A stretch of DNA of 64,000 nucleotides, from positions 496,001 to 560,000 of the forward strand of contig CAXKVF010000079.1 of assembly GCA_964057225.1 (NCBI GenBank), written 5' to 3'. This document shows positions 38,497-51,700 of the stretch, piece after piece (within the stretch, counting starts at the first letter, position 1; the number at the start of each line of letters is the position of its first letter). Source of the stretch: Auanema rhodensis. Taxonomy: Eukaryota; Nematoda; Chromadorea; Rhabditida; Rhabditidae. A program made the translations under genes and the position numbers. The notes below the pieces were generated by a model that was not told where the DNA came from, did no database searches, and saw only the letters and a program-made list of their open reading frames with translations.

Positions 38497-39552
38497 GAAA
38501 TTTACGTGAACTTTAATTTATGCTAATTAAATGTACACGTGATGTGCACTTGGTATGTAACTCGCTTCACGTGAAAGATAAAGAGATGCGGTTTTCAAAA
38601 TTAGATTCCCCATGTTCATATTAGTCTAAAAACAAATTTTTATTGATATTGGTTCATGGTAACCATGACTTTGAAATTTACGTGAACTTTAATTTATGCT
38701 AATTAAATGTACACGTGATGTGCACTTGGTATGTAACTCGCTTCACGTGAAAGATAAAGAGATGCGGTTTTCAAAATTAGATTCCCCATGTTCATATTAG
38801 TCTAAAAACAAATTTTTATTGATATTGGTTCATGGTAACCATGACTTTGAAATTTACGTGAACTTTAATTTATGCTAATTAAATGTACACGTGATGTGCA
38901 CTTGGTATGTAACTCGCTTCACGTGAAAGATAAAGAGATGCGGTTTTCAAAATTAGATTCCCCATGTCCATATTAGTCTAAAAACAAATTTTTATTGATA
39001 TTGGTGCATGGTAACCATGACTTTGAAATTTACGTGAACTTTAATTTATGCTAATTAAATGTACACGTGATGTGCACTTGGTATGTAACTCGCTTCACGT
39101 GAAAGATAAAGAGATGCGGTTTTCAAAATTAGATTCCCCATGTTCATATTAGTCTAAAAACAAATTTTTATTGATATTGGTTCATGGTAACCATGACTTT
39201 GAAATTTACGTGAACTTTAATTTATGCTAATTAAATGTACACGTGATGTGCACTTGGTATGTAACTCGCTTCACGTGAAAGATAAAGAGATGCGGTTTTC
39301 AAAATTAGATTCCCCATGTTCATATTAGTCTAAAAACAAATTTTTATTGATATTGGTTCATGGTAACCATGACTTTGAAATTTACGTGAACTTTAATTTA
39401 TGCTAATTAAATGTACACGTGATGTGCACTTGGTATGTAACTCGCTGCACGTGAAAGATAAAGAGATGCGGTTTTCAAAATTAGATTCCCCATGTCCATA
39501 TTAGTCTAAAAACAAATTTTTATTGATATTAATTCATGATAACCATGATTTT

Positions 39553-39730
39553 GAAATTTACGTGAACTTTAATTTATGAAATATGAAAACAAATTTTTAT
39601 TGATATTAATTCATGTAACTCGCTTCACGTGAAAGATAAAGAGATGCGGTTTTCAAAATTAGATTCCCCATGTCCATATTAGTCTAAAAACAAATTTTTA
39701 TTGATATTGGTGCATGGTAACCATGACTTT
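39553..39730. repeat. Hybrid 178-bp unit 5
   Basis: Preceded by a T70G monomer (CTCGCTGCACGTG) that lacks A30T and A84G, so the hybrid's left neighbour has changed here. Confidence 0.95.
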
Positions 39731-40258
39731 GAAATTTACGTGAACTTTAATTTATGCTAATTAAATGTACACGTGATGTGCACTTGGTATGTAACTCGCT
39801 TCACGTGAAAGATAAAGAGATGCGGTTTTCAAAATTAGATTCCCCATGTTCATATTAGTCTAAAAACAAATTTTTATTGATATTGGTTCATGGTAACCAT
39901 GACTTTGAAATTTACGTGAACTTTAATTTATGCTAATTAAATGTACACGTGATGTGCACTTGGTATGTAACTCGCTTCAAGTGAAAGATAAAGAGATGCG
40001 GTTTTCAAAATTAGATTCCCCATGTTCATATTAGTCTAAAAACAAATTTTTATTGATATTGGTTCATGGTAACCATGACTTTGAAATTTATGTGAACTTT
40101 AATTTATGCTATTTAAATGTACACGTGATGTGCACTTGGTATGTAACTCGCTTCACGTGAAAGATGAAGAGATGCGGTTTTCAAAATTAGATTCCCCATG
40201 TCCATATTAGTCTAAAAACAAATTTTTATTGATATTAATTCATGATAACCATGATTTT

Positions 40259-40436
40259 GAAATTTACGTGAACTTTAATTTATGAAATATGAAAACAAAT
40301 TTTTATTGATATTAATTCATGTAACTCGCTTCACGTGAAAGATAAAGAGATGCGGTTTTCAAAATTAGATTCCCCATGTCCATATTAGTCTAAAAACAAA
40401 TTTTTATTGATATTGGTGCATGGTAACCATGACTTT
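40259..40436. repeat. Hybrid 178-bp unit 6
   Basis: 706 bp after unit 5; between them lie a CTTCAAGTG monomer (39980) and a monomer with private TTTATGTGAAC near 40090. Confidence 0.95.
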
Positions 40437-42020
40437 GAAATTTACGTGAACTTTAATTTATGCTAATTAAATGTACACGTGATGTGCACTTGGTATGTAA
40501 CTCGCTTCACGTGAAAGATAAAGAGATGCGGTTTTCAAAATTAGATTCCCCATGTTCATATTAGTCTAAAAACAAATTTTTATTGATATTGGTTCATGGT
40601 AACCATGACTTTGAAATTTACGTGAACTTTAATTTATGCTAATTAAATGTACACGTGATGTGCACTTGGTATGTAACTCGCTTCACGTGAAAGATAAAGA
40701 GATGCGGTTTTCAAAATTAGATTCCCCATGTTCATATTAGTCTAAAAACAAATTTTTATTGATATTGGTTCATGGTAACCATGACTTTGAAATTTACGTG
40801 AACTTTAATTTATGCTAATTAAATGTACACGTGATGTGCACTTGGTATGTAACTCGCTTCACGTGAAAGATAAAGAGATGCGGTTTTCAAAATTAGATTC
40901 CCCATGTCCATATTAGTCTAAAAACAAATTTTTATTGATATTGGTGCATGGTAACCATGACTTTGAAATTTACGTGAACTTTAATTTATGCTAATTAAAT
41001 GTACACGTGATGTGCACTTGGTATGTAACTCGCTTCACGTGAAAGATAAAGAGATGCGGTTTTCAAAATTAGATTCCCCATGTTCATATTAGTCTAAAAA
41101 CAAATTTTTATTGATATTGGTTCATGGTAACCATGACTTTGAAATTTACGTGAACTTTAATTTATGCTAATTAAATGTACACGTGATGTGCACTTGGTAT
41201 GTAACTCGCTTCACGTGAAAGATAAAGAGATGCGGTTTTCAAAATTAGATTCCCCATGTCCATATTAGTCTAAAAACAAATTTTTATTGATATTGGTGCA
41301 TGGTAACCATGACTTTGAAATTTACGTGAACTTTAATTTATGCTAATTAAATGTACACGTGATGTGCACTTGGTATGTAACTCGCTTCACGTGAAAGATA
41401 AAGAGATGCGGTTTTCAAAATTAGATTCCCCATGTCCATATTAGTCTAAAAACAAATTTTTATTGATATTGGTGCATGGTAACCATGACTTTGAAATTTA
41501 CGTGAACTTTAATTTATGCTAATTAAATGTACACGTGATGTGCACTTGGTATGTAACTCGCTTCACGTGAAAGATAAAGAGATGCGGTTTTCAAAATTAG
41601 ATTCCCCATGTTCATATTAGTCTAAAAACAAATTTTTATTGATATTGGTTCATGGTAACCATGACTTTGAAATTTACGTGAACTTTAATTTATGCTAATT
41701 AAATGTACACGTGATGTGCACTTGGTATGTAACTCGCTTCACGTGAAAGATAAAGAGATGCGGTTTTCAAAATTAGATTCCCCATGTTCATATTAGTCTA
41801 AAAACAAATTTTTATTGATATTGGTTCATGGTAACCATGACTTTGAAATTTACGTGAACTTTAATTTATGCTAATTAAATGTACACGTGATGTGCACTTG
41901 GTATGTAACTCGCTGCACGTGAAAGATAAAGAGATGCGGTTTTCAAAATTAGATTCCCCATGTCCATATTAGTCTAAAAACAAATTTTTATTGATATTAA
42001 TTCATGATAACCATGATTTT

Positions 42021-42198
42021 GAAATTTACGTGAACTTTAATTTATGAAATATGAAAACAAATTTTTATTGATATTAATTCATGTAACTCGCTTCACGTGA
42101 AAGATAAAGAGATGCGGTTTTCAAAATTAGATTCCCCATGTCCATATTAGTCTAAAAACAAATTTTTATTGATATTGGTGCATGGTAACCATGACTTT
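42021..42198. repeat. Hybrid 178-bp unit 7
   Basis: After nine normal monomers (1,762 bp); preceded by a T70G monomer like unit 5. Confidence 0.95.
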
Positions 42199-42726
42199 GA
42201 AATTTACGTGAACTTTAATTTATGCTAATTAAATGTACACGTGATGTGCACTTGGTATGTAACTCGCTTCACGTGAAAGATAAAGAGATGCGGTTTTCAA
42301 AATTAGATTCCCCATGTTCATATTAGTCTAAAAACAAATTTTTATTGATATTGGTTCATGGTAACCATGACTTTGAAATTTACGTGAACTTTAATTTATG
42401 CTAATTAAATGTACACGTGATGTGCACTTGGTATGTAACTCGCTTCAAGTGAAAGATAAAGAGATGCGGTTTTCAAAATTAGATTCCCCATGTTCATATT
42501 AGTCTAAAAACAAATTTTTATTGATATTGGTTCATGGTAACCATGACTTTGAAATTTACGTGAACTTTAATTTATGCTATTTAAATGTACACGTGATGTG
42601 CACTTGGTATGTAACTCGCTTCACGTGAAAGATGAAGAGATGCGGTTTTCAAAATTAGATTCCCCATGTCCATATTAGTCTAAAAACAAATTTTTATTGA
42701 TATTAATTCATGATAACCATGATTTT

Positions 42727-42904
42727 GAAATTTACGTGAACTTTAATTTATGAAATATGAAAACAAATTTTTATTGATATTAATTCATGTAACTCGCTTC
42801 ACGTGAAAGATAAAGAGATGCGGTTTTCAAAATTAGATTCCCCATGTCCATATTAGTCTAAAAACAAATTTTTATTGATATTGGTGCATGGTAACCATGA
42901 CTTT
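42727..42904. repeat. Hybrid 178-bp unit 8
   Basis: 706 bp after unit 7, following the CTTCAAGTG monomer (42448) and an A30T/A84G monomer, as for unit 6. Confidence 0.95.
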
Positions 42905-43432
42905 GAAATTTACGTGAACTTTAATTTATGCTAATTAAATGTACACGTGATGTGCACTTGGTATGTAACTCGCTTCACGTGAAAGATAAAGAGATGCGGT
43001 TTTCAAAATTAGATTCCCCATGTTCATATTAGTCTAAAAACAAATTTTTATTGATATTGGTTCATGGTAACCATGACTTTGAAATTTACGTGAACTTTAA
43101 TTTATGCTAATTAAATGTACACGTGATGTGCACTTGGTATGTAACTCGCTTCACGTGAAAGATAAAGAGATGCGGTTTTCAAAATTAGATTCCCCATGTT
43201 CATATTAGTCTAAAAACAAATTTTTATTGATATTGGTTCATGGTAACCATGACTTTGAAATTTACGTGAACTTTAATTTATGCTAATTAAATGTACACGT
43301 GATGTGCACTTGGTATGTAACTCGCTGCACGTGAAAGATAAAGAGATGCGGTTTTCAAAATTAGATTCCCCATGTCCATATTAGTCTAAAAACAAATTTT
43401 TATTGATATTAATTCATGATAACCATGATTTT

Positions 43433-43610
43433 GAAATTTACGTGAACTTTAATTTATGAAATATGAAAACAAATTTTTATTGATATTAATTCATGTAACT
43501 CGCTTCACGTGAAAGATAAAGAGATGCGGTTTTCAAAATTAGATTCCCCATGTCCATATTAGTCTAAAAACAAATTTTTATTGATATTGGTGCATGGTAA
43601 CCATGACTTT
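43433..43610. repeat. Hybrid 178-bp unit 9
   Basis: Preceded by a T70G monomer; begins a 1,412-bp (2 x 706) repeat of units 7-8. Confidence 0.95.
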
Positions 43611-44138
43611 GAAATTTACGTGAACTTTAATTTATGCTAATTAAATGTACACGTGATGTGCACTTGGTATGTAACTCGCTTCACGTGAAAGATAAAGAGA
43701 TGCGGTTTTCAAAATTAGATTCCCCATGTTCATATTAGTCTAAAAACAAATTTTTATTGATATTGGTTCATGGTAACCATGACTTTGAAATTTACGTGAA
43801 CTTTAATTTATGCTAATTAAATGTACACGTGATGTGCACTTGGTATGTAACTCGCTTCAAGTGAAAGATAAAGAGATGCGGTTTTCAAAATTAGATTCCC
43901 CATGTTCATATTAGTCTAAAAACAAATTTTTATTGATATTGGTTCATGGTAACCATGACTTTGAAATTTACGTGAACTTTAATTTATGCTATTTAAATGT
44001 ACACGTGATGTGCACTTGGTATGTAACTCGCTTCACGTGAAAGATGAAGAGATGCGGTTTTCAAAATTAGATTCCCCATGTCCATATTAGTCTAAAAACA
44101 AATTTTTATTGATATTAATTCATGATAACCATGATTTT

Positions 44139-44316
44139 GAAATTTACGTGAACTTTAATTTATGAAATATGAAAACAAATTTTTATTGATATTAATTCAT
44201 GTAACTCGCTTCACGTGAAAGATAAAGAGATGCGGTTTTCAAAATTAGATTCCCCATGTCCATATTAGTCTAAAAACAAATTTTTATTGATATTGGTGCA
44301 TGGTAACCATGACTTT
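44139..44316. repeat. Hybrid 178-bp unit 10
   Basis: Counterpart of unit 8 at 1,412 bp, again after a CTTCAAGTG monomer (43860). Confidence 0.95.
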
Positions 44317-45548
44317 GAAATTTACGTGAACTTTAATTTATGCTAATTAAATGTACACGTGATGTGCACTTGGTATGTAACTCGCTTCACGTGAAAGATA
44401 AAGAGATGCGGTTTTCAAAATTAGATTCCCCATGTTCATATTAGTCTAAAAACAAATTTTTATTGATATTGGTTCATGGTAACCATGACTTTGAAATTTA
44501 CGTGAACTTTAATTTATGCTAATTAAATGTACACGTGATGTGCACTTGGTATGTAACTCGCTTCACGTGAAAGATAAAGAGATGCGGTTTTCAAAATTAG
44601 ATTCCCCATGTTCATATTAGTCTAAAAACAAATTTTTATTGATATTGGTTCATGGTAACCATGACTTTGAAATTTACGTGAACTTTAATTTATGCTAATT
44701 AAATGTACACGTGATGTGCACTTGGTATGTAACTCGCTTCACGTGAAAGATAAAGAGATGCGGTTTTCAAAATTAGATTCCCCATGTTCATATTAGTCTA
44801 AAAACAAATTTTTATTGATATTGGTTCATGGTAACCATGACTTTGAAATTTACGTGAACTTTAATTTATGCTAATTAAATGTACACGTGATGTGCACTTG
44901 GTATGTAACTCGCTTCACGTGAAAGATAAAGAGATGCGGTTTTCAAAATTAGATTCCCCATGTTCATATTAGTCTAAAAACAAATTTTTATTGATATTGG
45001 TTCATGGTAACCATGACTTTGAAATTTACGTGAACTTTAATTTATGCTAATTAAATGTACACGTGATGTGCACTTGGTATGTAACTCGCTTCACGTGAAA
45101 GATAAAGAGATGCGGTTTTCAAAATTAGATTCCCCATGTTCATATTAGTCTAAAAACAAATTTTTATTGATATTGGTTCATGGTAACCATGACTTTGAAA
45201 TTTACGTGAACTTTAATTTATGCTAATTAAATGTACACGTGATGTGCACTTGGTATGTAACTCGCTTCACGTGAAAGATAAAGAGATGCGGTTTTCAAAA
45301 TTAGATTCCCCATGTTCATATTAGTCTAAAAACAAATTTTTATTGATATTGGTTCATGGTAACCATGACTTTGAAATTTACGTGAACTTTAATTTATGCT
45401 ATTTAAATGTACACGTGATGTGCACTTGGTATGTAACTCGCTTCACGTGAAAGATGAAGAGATGCGGTTTTCAAAATTAGATTCCCCATGTCCATATTAG
45501 TCTAAAAACAAATTTTTATTGATATTAATTCATGATAACCATGATTTT

Positions 45549-45726
45549 GAAATTTACGTGAACTTTAATTTATGAAATATGAAAACAAATTTTTATTGAT
45601 ATTAATTCATGTAACTCGCTTCACGTGAAAGATAAAGAGATGCGGTTTTCAAAATTAGATTCCCCATGTCCATATTAGTCTAAAAACAAATTTTTATTGA
45701 TATTGGTGCATGGTAACCATGACTTT
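45549..45726. repeat. Hybrid 178-bp unit 11 (last)
   Basis: Follows seven normal monomers, most of them T120/T158. No hybrid or truncated unit occurs to its right. Confidence 0.95.
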
Positions 45727-48700
45727 GAAATTTACGTGAACTTTAATTTATGCTAATTAAATGTACACGTGATGTGCACTTGGTATGTAACTCGCTTCAC
45801 GTGAAAGATAAAGAGATGCGGTTTTCAAAATTAGATTCCCCATGTTCATATTAGTCTAAAAACAAATTTTTATTGATATTGGTTCATGGTAACCATGACT
45901 TTGAAATTTACGTGAACTTTAATTTATGCTAATTAAATGTACACGTGATGTGCACTTGGTATGTAACTCGCTTCACGTGAAAGATAAAGAGATGCGGTTT
46001 TCAAAATTAGATTCCCCATGTTCATATTAGTCTAAAAACAAATTTTTATTGATATTGGTTCATGGTAACCATGACTTTGAAATTTACGTGAACTTTAATT
46101 TATGCTAATTAAATGTACACGTGATGTGCACTTGGTATGTAACTCGCTTCACGTGAAAGATAAAGAGATGCGGTTTTCAAAATTAGATTCCCCATGTCCA
46201 TATTAGTCTAAAAACAAATTTTTATTGATATTGGTGCATGGTAACCATGACTTTGAAATTTACGTGAACTTTAATTTATGCTAATTAAATGTACACGTGA
46301 TGTGCACTTGGTATGTAACTCGCTTCACGTGAAAGATAAAGAGATGCGGTTTTCAAAATTAGATTCCCCATGTCCATATTAGTCTAAAAACAAATTTTTA
46401 TTGATATTGGTTCATGTTAACCATGACTTTGAAATTTACGTGAACTTTAATTTATGCTAATTAAATGTACACGTGATGTGCACTTGGTATGTAACTCGCT
46501 TCACGTGAAAGATAAAGAGATGCGGTTTTCAAAATTAGATTCCCCATGTCCATATTAGTCTAAAAACAAATTTTTATTGATATTGGTGCATGGTAACCAT
46601 GACTTTGAAATTTACGTGAACTTTAATTTATGCTAATTAAATGTACACGTGATGTGCACTTGGTATGTAACTCGCTTCACGTGAAAGATAAAGAGATGCG
46701 GTTTTCAAAATTAGATTCCCCATGTTCATATTAGTCTAAAAACAAATTTTTATTGATATTGGTTCATGGTAACCATGACTTTGAAATTTACGTGAACTTT
46801 AATTTATGCTAATTAAATGTACACGTGATGTGCACTTGGTATGTAACTCGCTTCACGTGAAAGATAAAGAGATGCGGTTTTCAAAATTAGATTCCCCATG
46901 TCCATATTAGTCTAAAAACAAATTTTTATTGATATTGGTTCATGGTAACCATGACTTTGAAATTTACGTGAACTTTAATTTATGCTAATTAAATGTACAC
47001 GTGATGTGCACTTGGTATGTAACTCGCTTCACGTGACAGATAAAGAGATGCGGTTTTCAAAATTAGATTCCCCATGTCCATATTAGTCTAAAAACAAATT
47101 TTTATTGATATTGGTGCATGGTAACCATGACTTTGAAATTTACGTGAACTTTAATTTATGCTAATTAAATGTACACGTGATGTGCACTTGGTATGTAACT
47201 CGCTTCACGTGAAAGATAAAGAGATGCGGTTTTCAAAATTAGATTCCCCATGTCCATATTAGTCTAAAAACAAATTTTTATTGATATTGGTTCATGGTAA
47301 CCATGACTTTGAAATTTACGTGAACTTTAATTTATGCTAATTAAATGTACACGTGATGTGCACTTGGTATGTAACTCGCTTCACGTGAAAGATAAAGAGA
47401 TGCGGTTTTCAAAATTAGATTCCCCATGTCCATATTAGTCTAAAAACAAATTTTTATTGATATTGGTTCATGGTAACCATGATTTTGAAATTTACGTGAA
47501 CTTTAATTTATGCTAATTAAATGTACACGTGATGTGCACTTGGTATGTAACTCGCTTCACGTGAAAGATAAAGAGATGCGGTTTTCAAAATTAGATTCCC
47601 CATGTCCATATTAGTCTAAAAACAAATTTTTATTGATATTGGTGCATGGTAACCATGACTTTGAAATTTACGTGAACTTTAATTTATGCTAATTAAATGT
47701 ACACGTGATGTGCACTTGGTATGTAACTCGCTTCACGTGAAAGATAAAGAGATGCGGTTTTCAAAATTAGATTCCCCATGTTCATATTAGTCTAAAAACA
47801 AATTTTTATTGATATTGGTTCATGGTAACCATGACTTTGAAATTTACGTGAACTTTAATTTATGCTAATTAAATGTACACGTGATGTGCACTTGGTATGT
47901 AACTCGCTTCACGTGAAAGATAAAGAGATGCGGTTTTCAAAATTAGATTCCCCATGTCCATATTAGTCTAAAAACAAATTTTTATTGATATTGGTTCATG
48001 GTAACCATGACTTTGAAATTTACGTGAACTTTAATTTATGCTAATTAAATGTACACGTGATGTGCACTTGGTATGTAACTCGCTTCACGTGAAAGATAAA
48101 GAGATGCGGTTTTCAAAATTAGATTCCTCATGTCCATATTAGTCTAAAAACAAATTTTTATTGATATTGGTTCATGGTAACCATGATTTTGAAATTTACG
48201 TGAACTTCAATTTATGCTAATTAAATGTACACGTGATGTGCACTTGGTATGTAACTCGCTTCACGTGAAAGATAAAGAGATGCGGTTTTCAAAATTAGAT
48301 TCCCCATGTTCATATTAGTCTAAAAACAAATTTTTATTGATATTGGTGCATGGTAACCATGACTTTGAAATTTACGTGAACTTTAATTTATGCTAATTAA
48401 ATGTACACGTGATGTGCACTTGGTATGTAACTCGCTTCACGTGAAAGATAAAGAAATGCGGTTTTCAAAATTAGATTCCCCATGTTCATATTAGTCTAAA
48501 AACAAATTTTTATTGATATTGGTTCGTGGTAACCATGACTTTGAAATTTACGTGAACTTTAATTTATTCTAATTAAATGTACACGTGATGTGCACTTGGT
48601 ATGTAACTCGCTTCACGTGAAAGATAAAGAGATGCGGTTTTCAAAATTAGATTCCCCATGTCCATATTAGTCTAAAAACAAATTTTTATTGATATTGGTT

Positions 48701-51700
48701 CATGGTAACCATGACTTTGAAATTTACGTGAACTTTAATTTATGCTAATTAAATGTACACGTGATGTGCACTTGGTATGTAACTCGCTTCACGTGACAGA
48801 TAAAGAGATGCGGTTTTCAAAATTAGATTCCCCATGTCCATATTAGTCTAAAAACAAATTTTTATTGATATTGGTGCATGGTAACCATGACTTTGAAATT
48901 TACGTGAACTTTAATTTATGCTAATTAAATGTACACGTAATGTGCACTTGGTATGTAACTCGCTTCACGTGAAAGATAAAGAGATGCGGTTTTCAAAATT
49001 AGATTCCCCATGTCCATATTAGTCTAAAAACAAATTTTTATTGATATTGGTTCATGGTAACCATGACTTTGAAATTTACGTGAACTTTAATTTATGCTAA
49101 TTAAATGTACACGTGATGTGCACTTGGTATGTAACTCGCTTCACGTGAAAGATAAAGAGATGCGGTTTTCAAAATTAGATTCCCCATGTCCATATTAGTC
49201 TAAAAACAAATTTTTATTGATATTGGTTCATGGTAACCATGACTTTGAAATTTACGTGAACTTTAATTTATGCTAATTAAATGTACACGTGATGTGCACT
49301 TGGTATGTAACTCGCTTCACGTGAAAGATAAAGAGATGCGGTTTTCAAAATTAGATTCCCCATGTCCATATTAGTCTAAAAACAAATTTTTATTGATATT
49401 GGTGCATGGTAACCATGACTTTGAAATTTACGTGAACTTTAATTTATGCTAATTAAATGTACACGTGATGTGCACTTGGTATGTAACTCGTTTCACGTGA
49501 AAGATAAAGAGATGCGGTTTTCAAAATTAGATTCCCCATGTCCATATTAGTCTAAAAACGAATTTTTATTGATATTGGTTCATGGTAACCATGACTTTGA
49601 AATTTACGTGAACTTTAATTTATGCTAATTAAATGTACACGTGATGTGCACTTGGTATGTAACTCGCTTCACGTGAAAGATAAAGAGATGCGGTTTTCAA
49701 AATTAGATTCCCCATGTCCATATTAGTCTAAAAACAAATTTTTATTGATATTGGTTCATGGTAACCATGACTTTGAAATTTACGTGAACTTTAATTTATG
49801 CTAATTAAATGTACACGTGATGTGCACTTGGTATGTAACTCGCTTCACGTGAAAGATAAAGAGATGCGGTTTTCAAAATTAGATTCCCCATGTCCATATT
49901 AGTCTAAAAACAAATTTTTATTGATATTGGTTCATGGTAACCATGACTTTGAAATTTACGTGAACTTTAATTTTTGCTAATTAAATGTACACGTGATGTG
50001 CACTTGGTATGTAACTCGCTTCACGTGAAAGATAAAGAGATGCGGTTTTCAAAATTAGATTCCCCATGTCCATATTAGTCTAAAAACAAATTTTTATTGA
50101 TATTGGTGCATGGTAACCATGACTTTGAAATTTACGTGAACTTTAATTTATGCTAATTAAATGTACACGTGATGTGCACTTGGTATGTAACTCGCTTCAC
50201 GTGACAGATAAAGAGATGCGGTTTTCAAAATTAGATTCCCCATGTCCATATTAGTCTAAAAACAAATTTTTATTGATATTGGTTCATGGTAACCATGACT
50301 TTGAAATTTACGTGAACTTTAATTTATGCTAATTAAATGTACACGTGATGTGCACTTGGTATGTAACTCGCTTCACGTGAAAGATAAAGAGATGCGGTTT
50401 TCAAAATTAGATTCCCCATGTCCATATTAGTCTAAAAACAAATTTTTATTGATATTGGTTCATGGTAACCATGACTTTGAAATTTACGTGAACTTTAATT
50501 TATGCTAATTAAATGTACACGTGATGTGCACTTGGTATGTAACTCGCTTCACGTGAAAGATAAAGAGATGCGGTTTTCAAAATTAGATTCCCCATGTCCA
50601 TATTAGTCTAAAAACAAATTTTTATTGATATTGGTGCATGGTAACCATGACTTTGAAATTTACGTGAAATTTAATTTATGCTAATTAAATGTACACGTGA
50701 TGTGCACTTGGTATGTAACTCGCTTCACGTGAAAGATAAAGAGATGCGGTTTTCAAAATTAGATTCCCCATGTCCATATTAGTCTAAAAACAAATTTTTA
50801 TTGATATTGGTTCATGGTAACCATGACTTTGAAATTTACGTGAACTTTAATTTATGCTAATTAAATGTACACGTGATGTGCACTTGGTATGTAACTCGCT
50901 TCACGTGAAAGATAAAGAGATGCGGTTTTCAAAATTAGATTCCCCATGTCCATATTAGTCTAAAAACAAATTTTTATTGATATTGGTTCATGGTAACCAT
51001 GACTTTGAAATTTACGTGAACTTTAATTTATGCTAATTAAATGTACACGTGATGTGCACTTGGTATGTAACTCGCTTCACGTGAAAGATAAAGAGATGCG
51101 GTTTTCAAAATTAGATTCCCCATGTCCATATTAGTCTAAAAACAAATTTTTATTGATATTGGTGCATGGTAACCATGACTTTGAAATTTACGTGAAATTT
51201 AATTTATGCTAATTAAATGTACACGTGATGTGCACTTGGTATGTAACTCGCTTCACGTGAAAGATAAAGAGATGCGGTTTTCAAAATTAGATTCCCCATG
51301 TCCATATTAGTCTAAAAACAAATTTTTATTGATATTGGTTCATGGTAACCATGACTTTGAAATTTACGTGAACTTTAATTTATGCTAATTAAATGTACAC
51401 GTGATGTGCACTTGGTATGTAACTCGCTTCACGTGAAAGATAAAGAGATGCGGTTTTCAAAATTAGATTCCCCATGTCCATATTAGTCTAAAAACAAATT
51501 TTTATTGATATTGGTTCATGGTAACCATGACTTTGAAATTTACGTGAACTTTAATTTTTGCTAATTAAATGTACACGTGATGTGCACTTGGTATGTAACT
51601 CGCTTCACGTGAAAGATAAAGAGATGCGGTTTTCAAAATTAGATTCCTCATGTCCATATTAGTCTAAAAACAAATTTTTATTGATATTGGTTCATGGTAA

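Larger units (their letters stand above)
37613..39552. repeat. 1,940-bp composite higher-order repeat, copy 2
   Basis: Repeats CAAAGTTAG (37894), TTTACGTGTAC (near 37980) and TTATTCTATTT (near 38168) exactly 1,940 bp after copy 1. The last monomer carries T70G instead of the A30T/A84G type. Confidence 0.85.
35673..45726. repeat. Hybrid-monomer block: 11 hybrids among 46 normal monomers
   Basis: 10,054 bp made of eleven 178-bp hybrids and forty-six 176-bp monomers. Hybrid spacing in order is 706, 1234, 706, 1234, 706, 1762, 706, 706, 706 and 1410 bp, which is 178 plus 3, 6, 3, 6, 3, 9, 3, 3, 3 and 7 monomers. Hybrids are absent from the rest of the window. The block is bounded on the left by the second copy of the 5-9 kb segment and on the right by length-invariant monomers. 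Confidence 0.92.
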
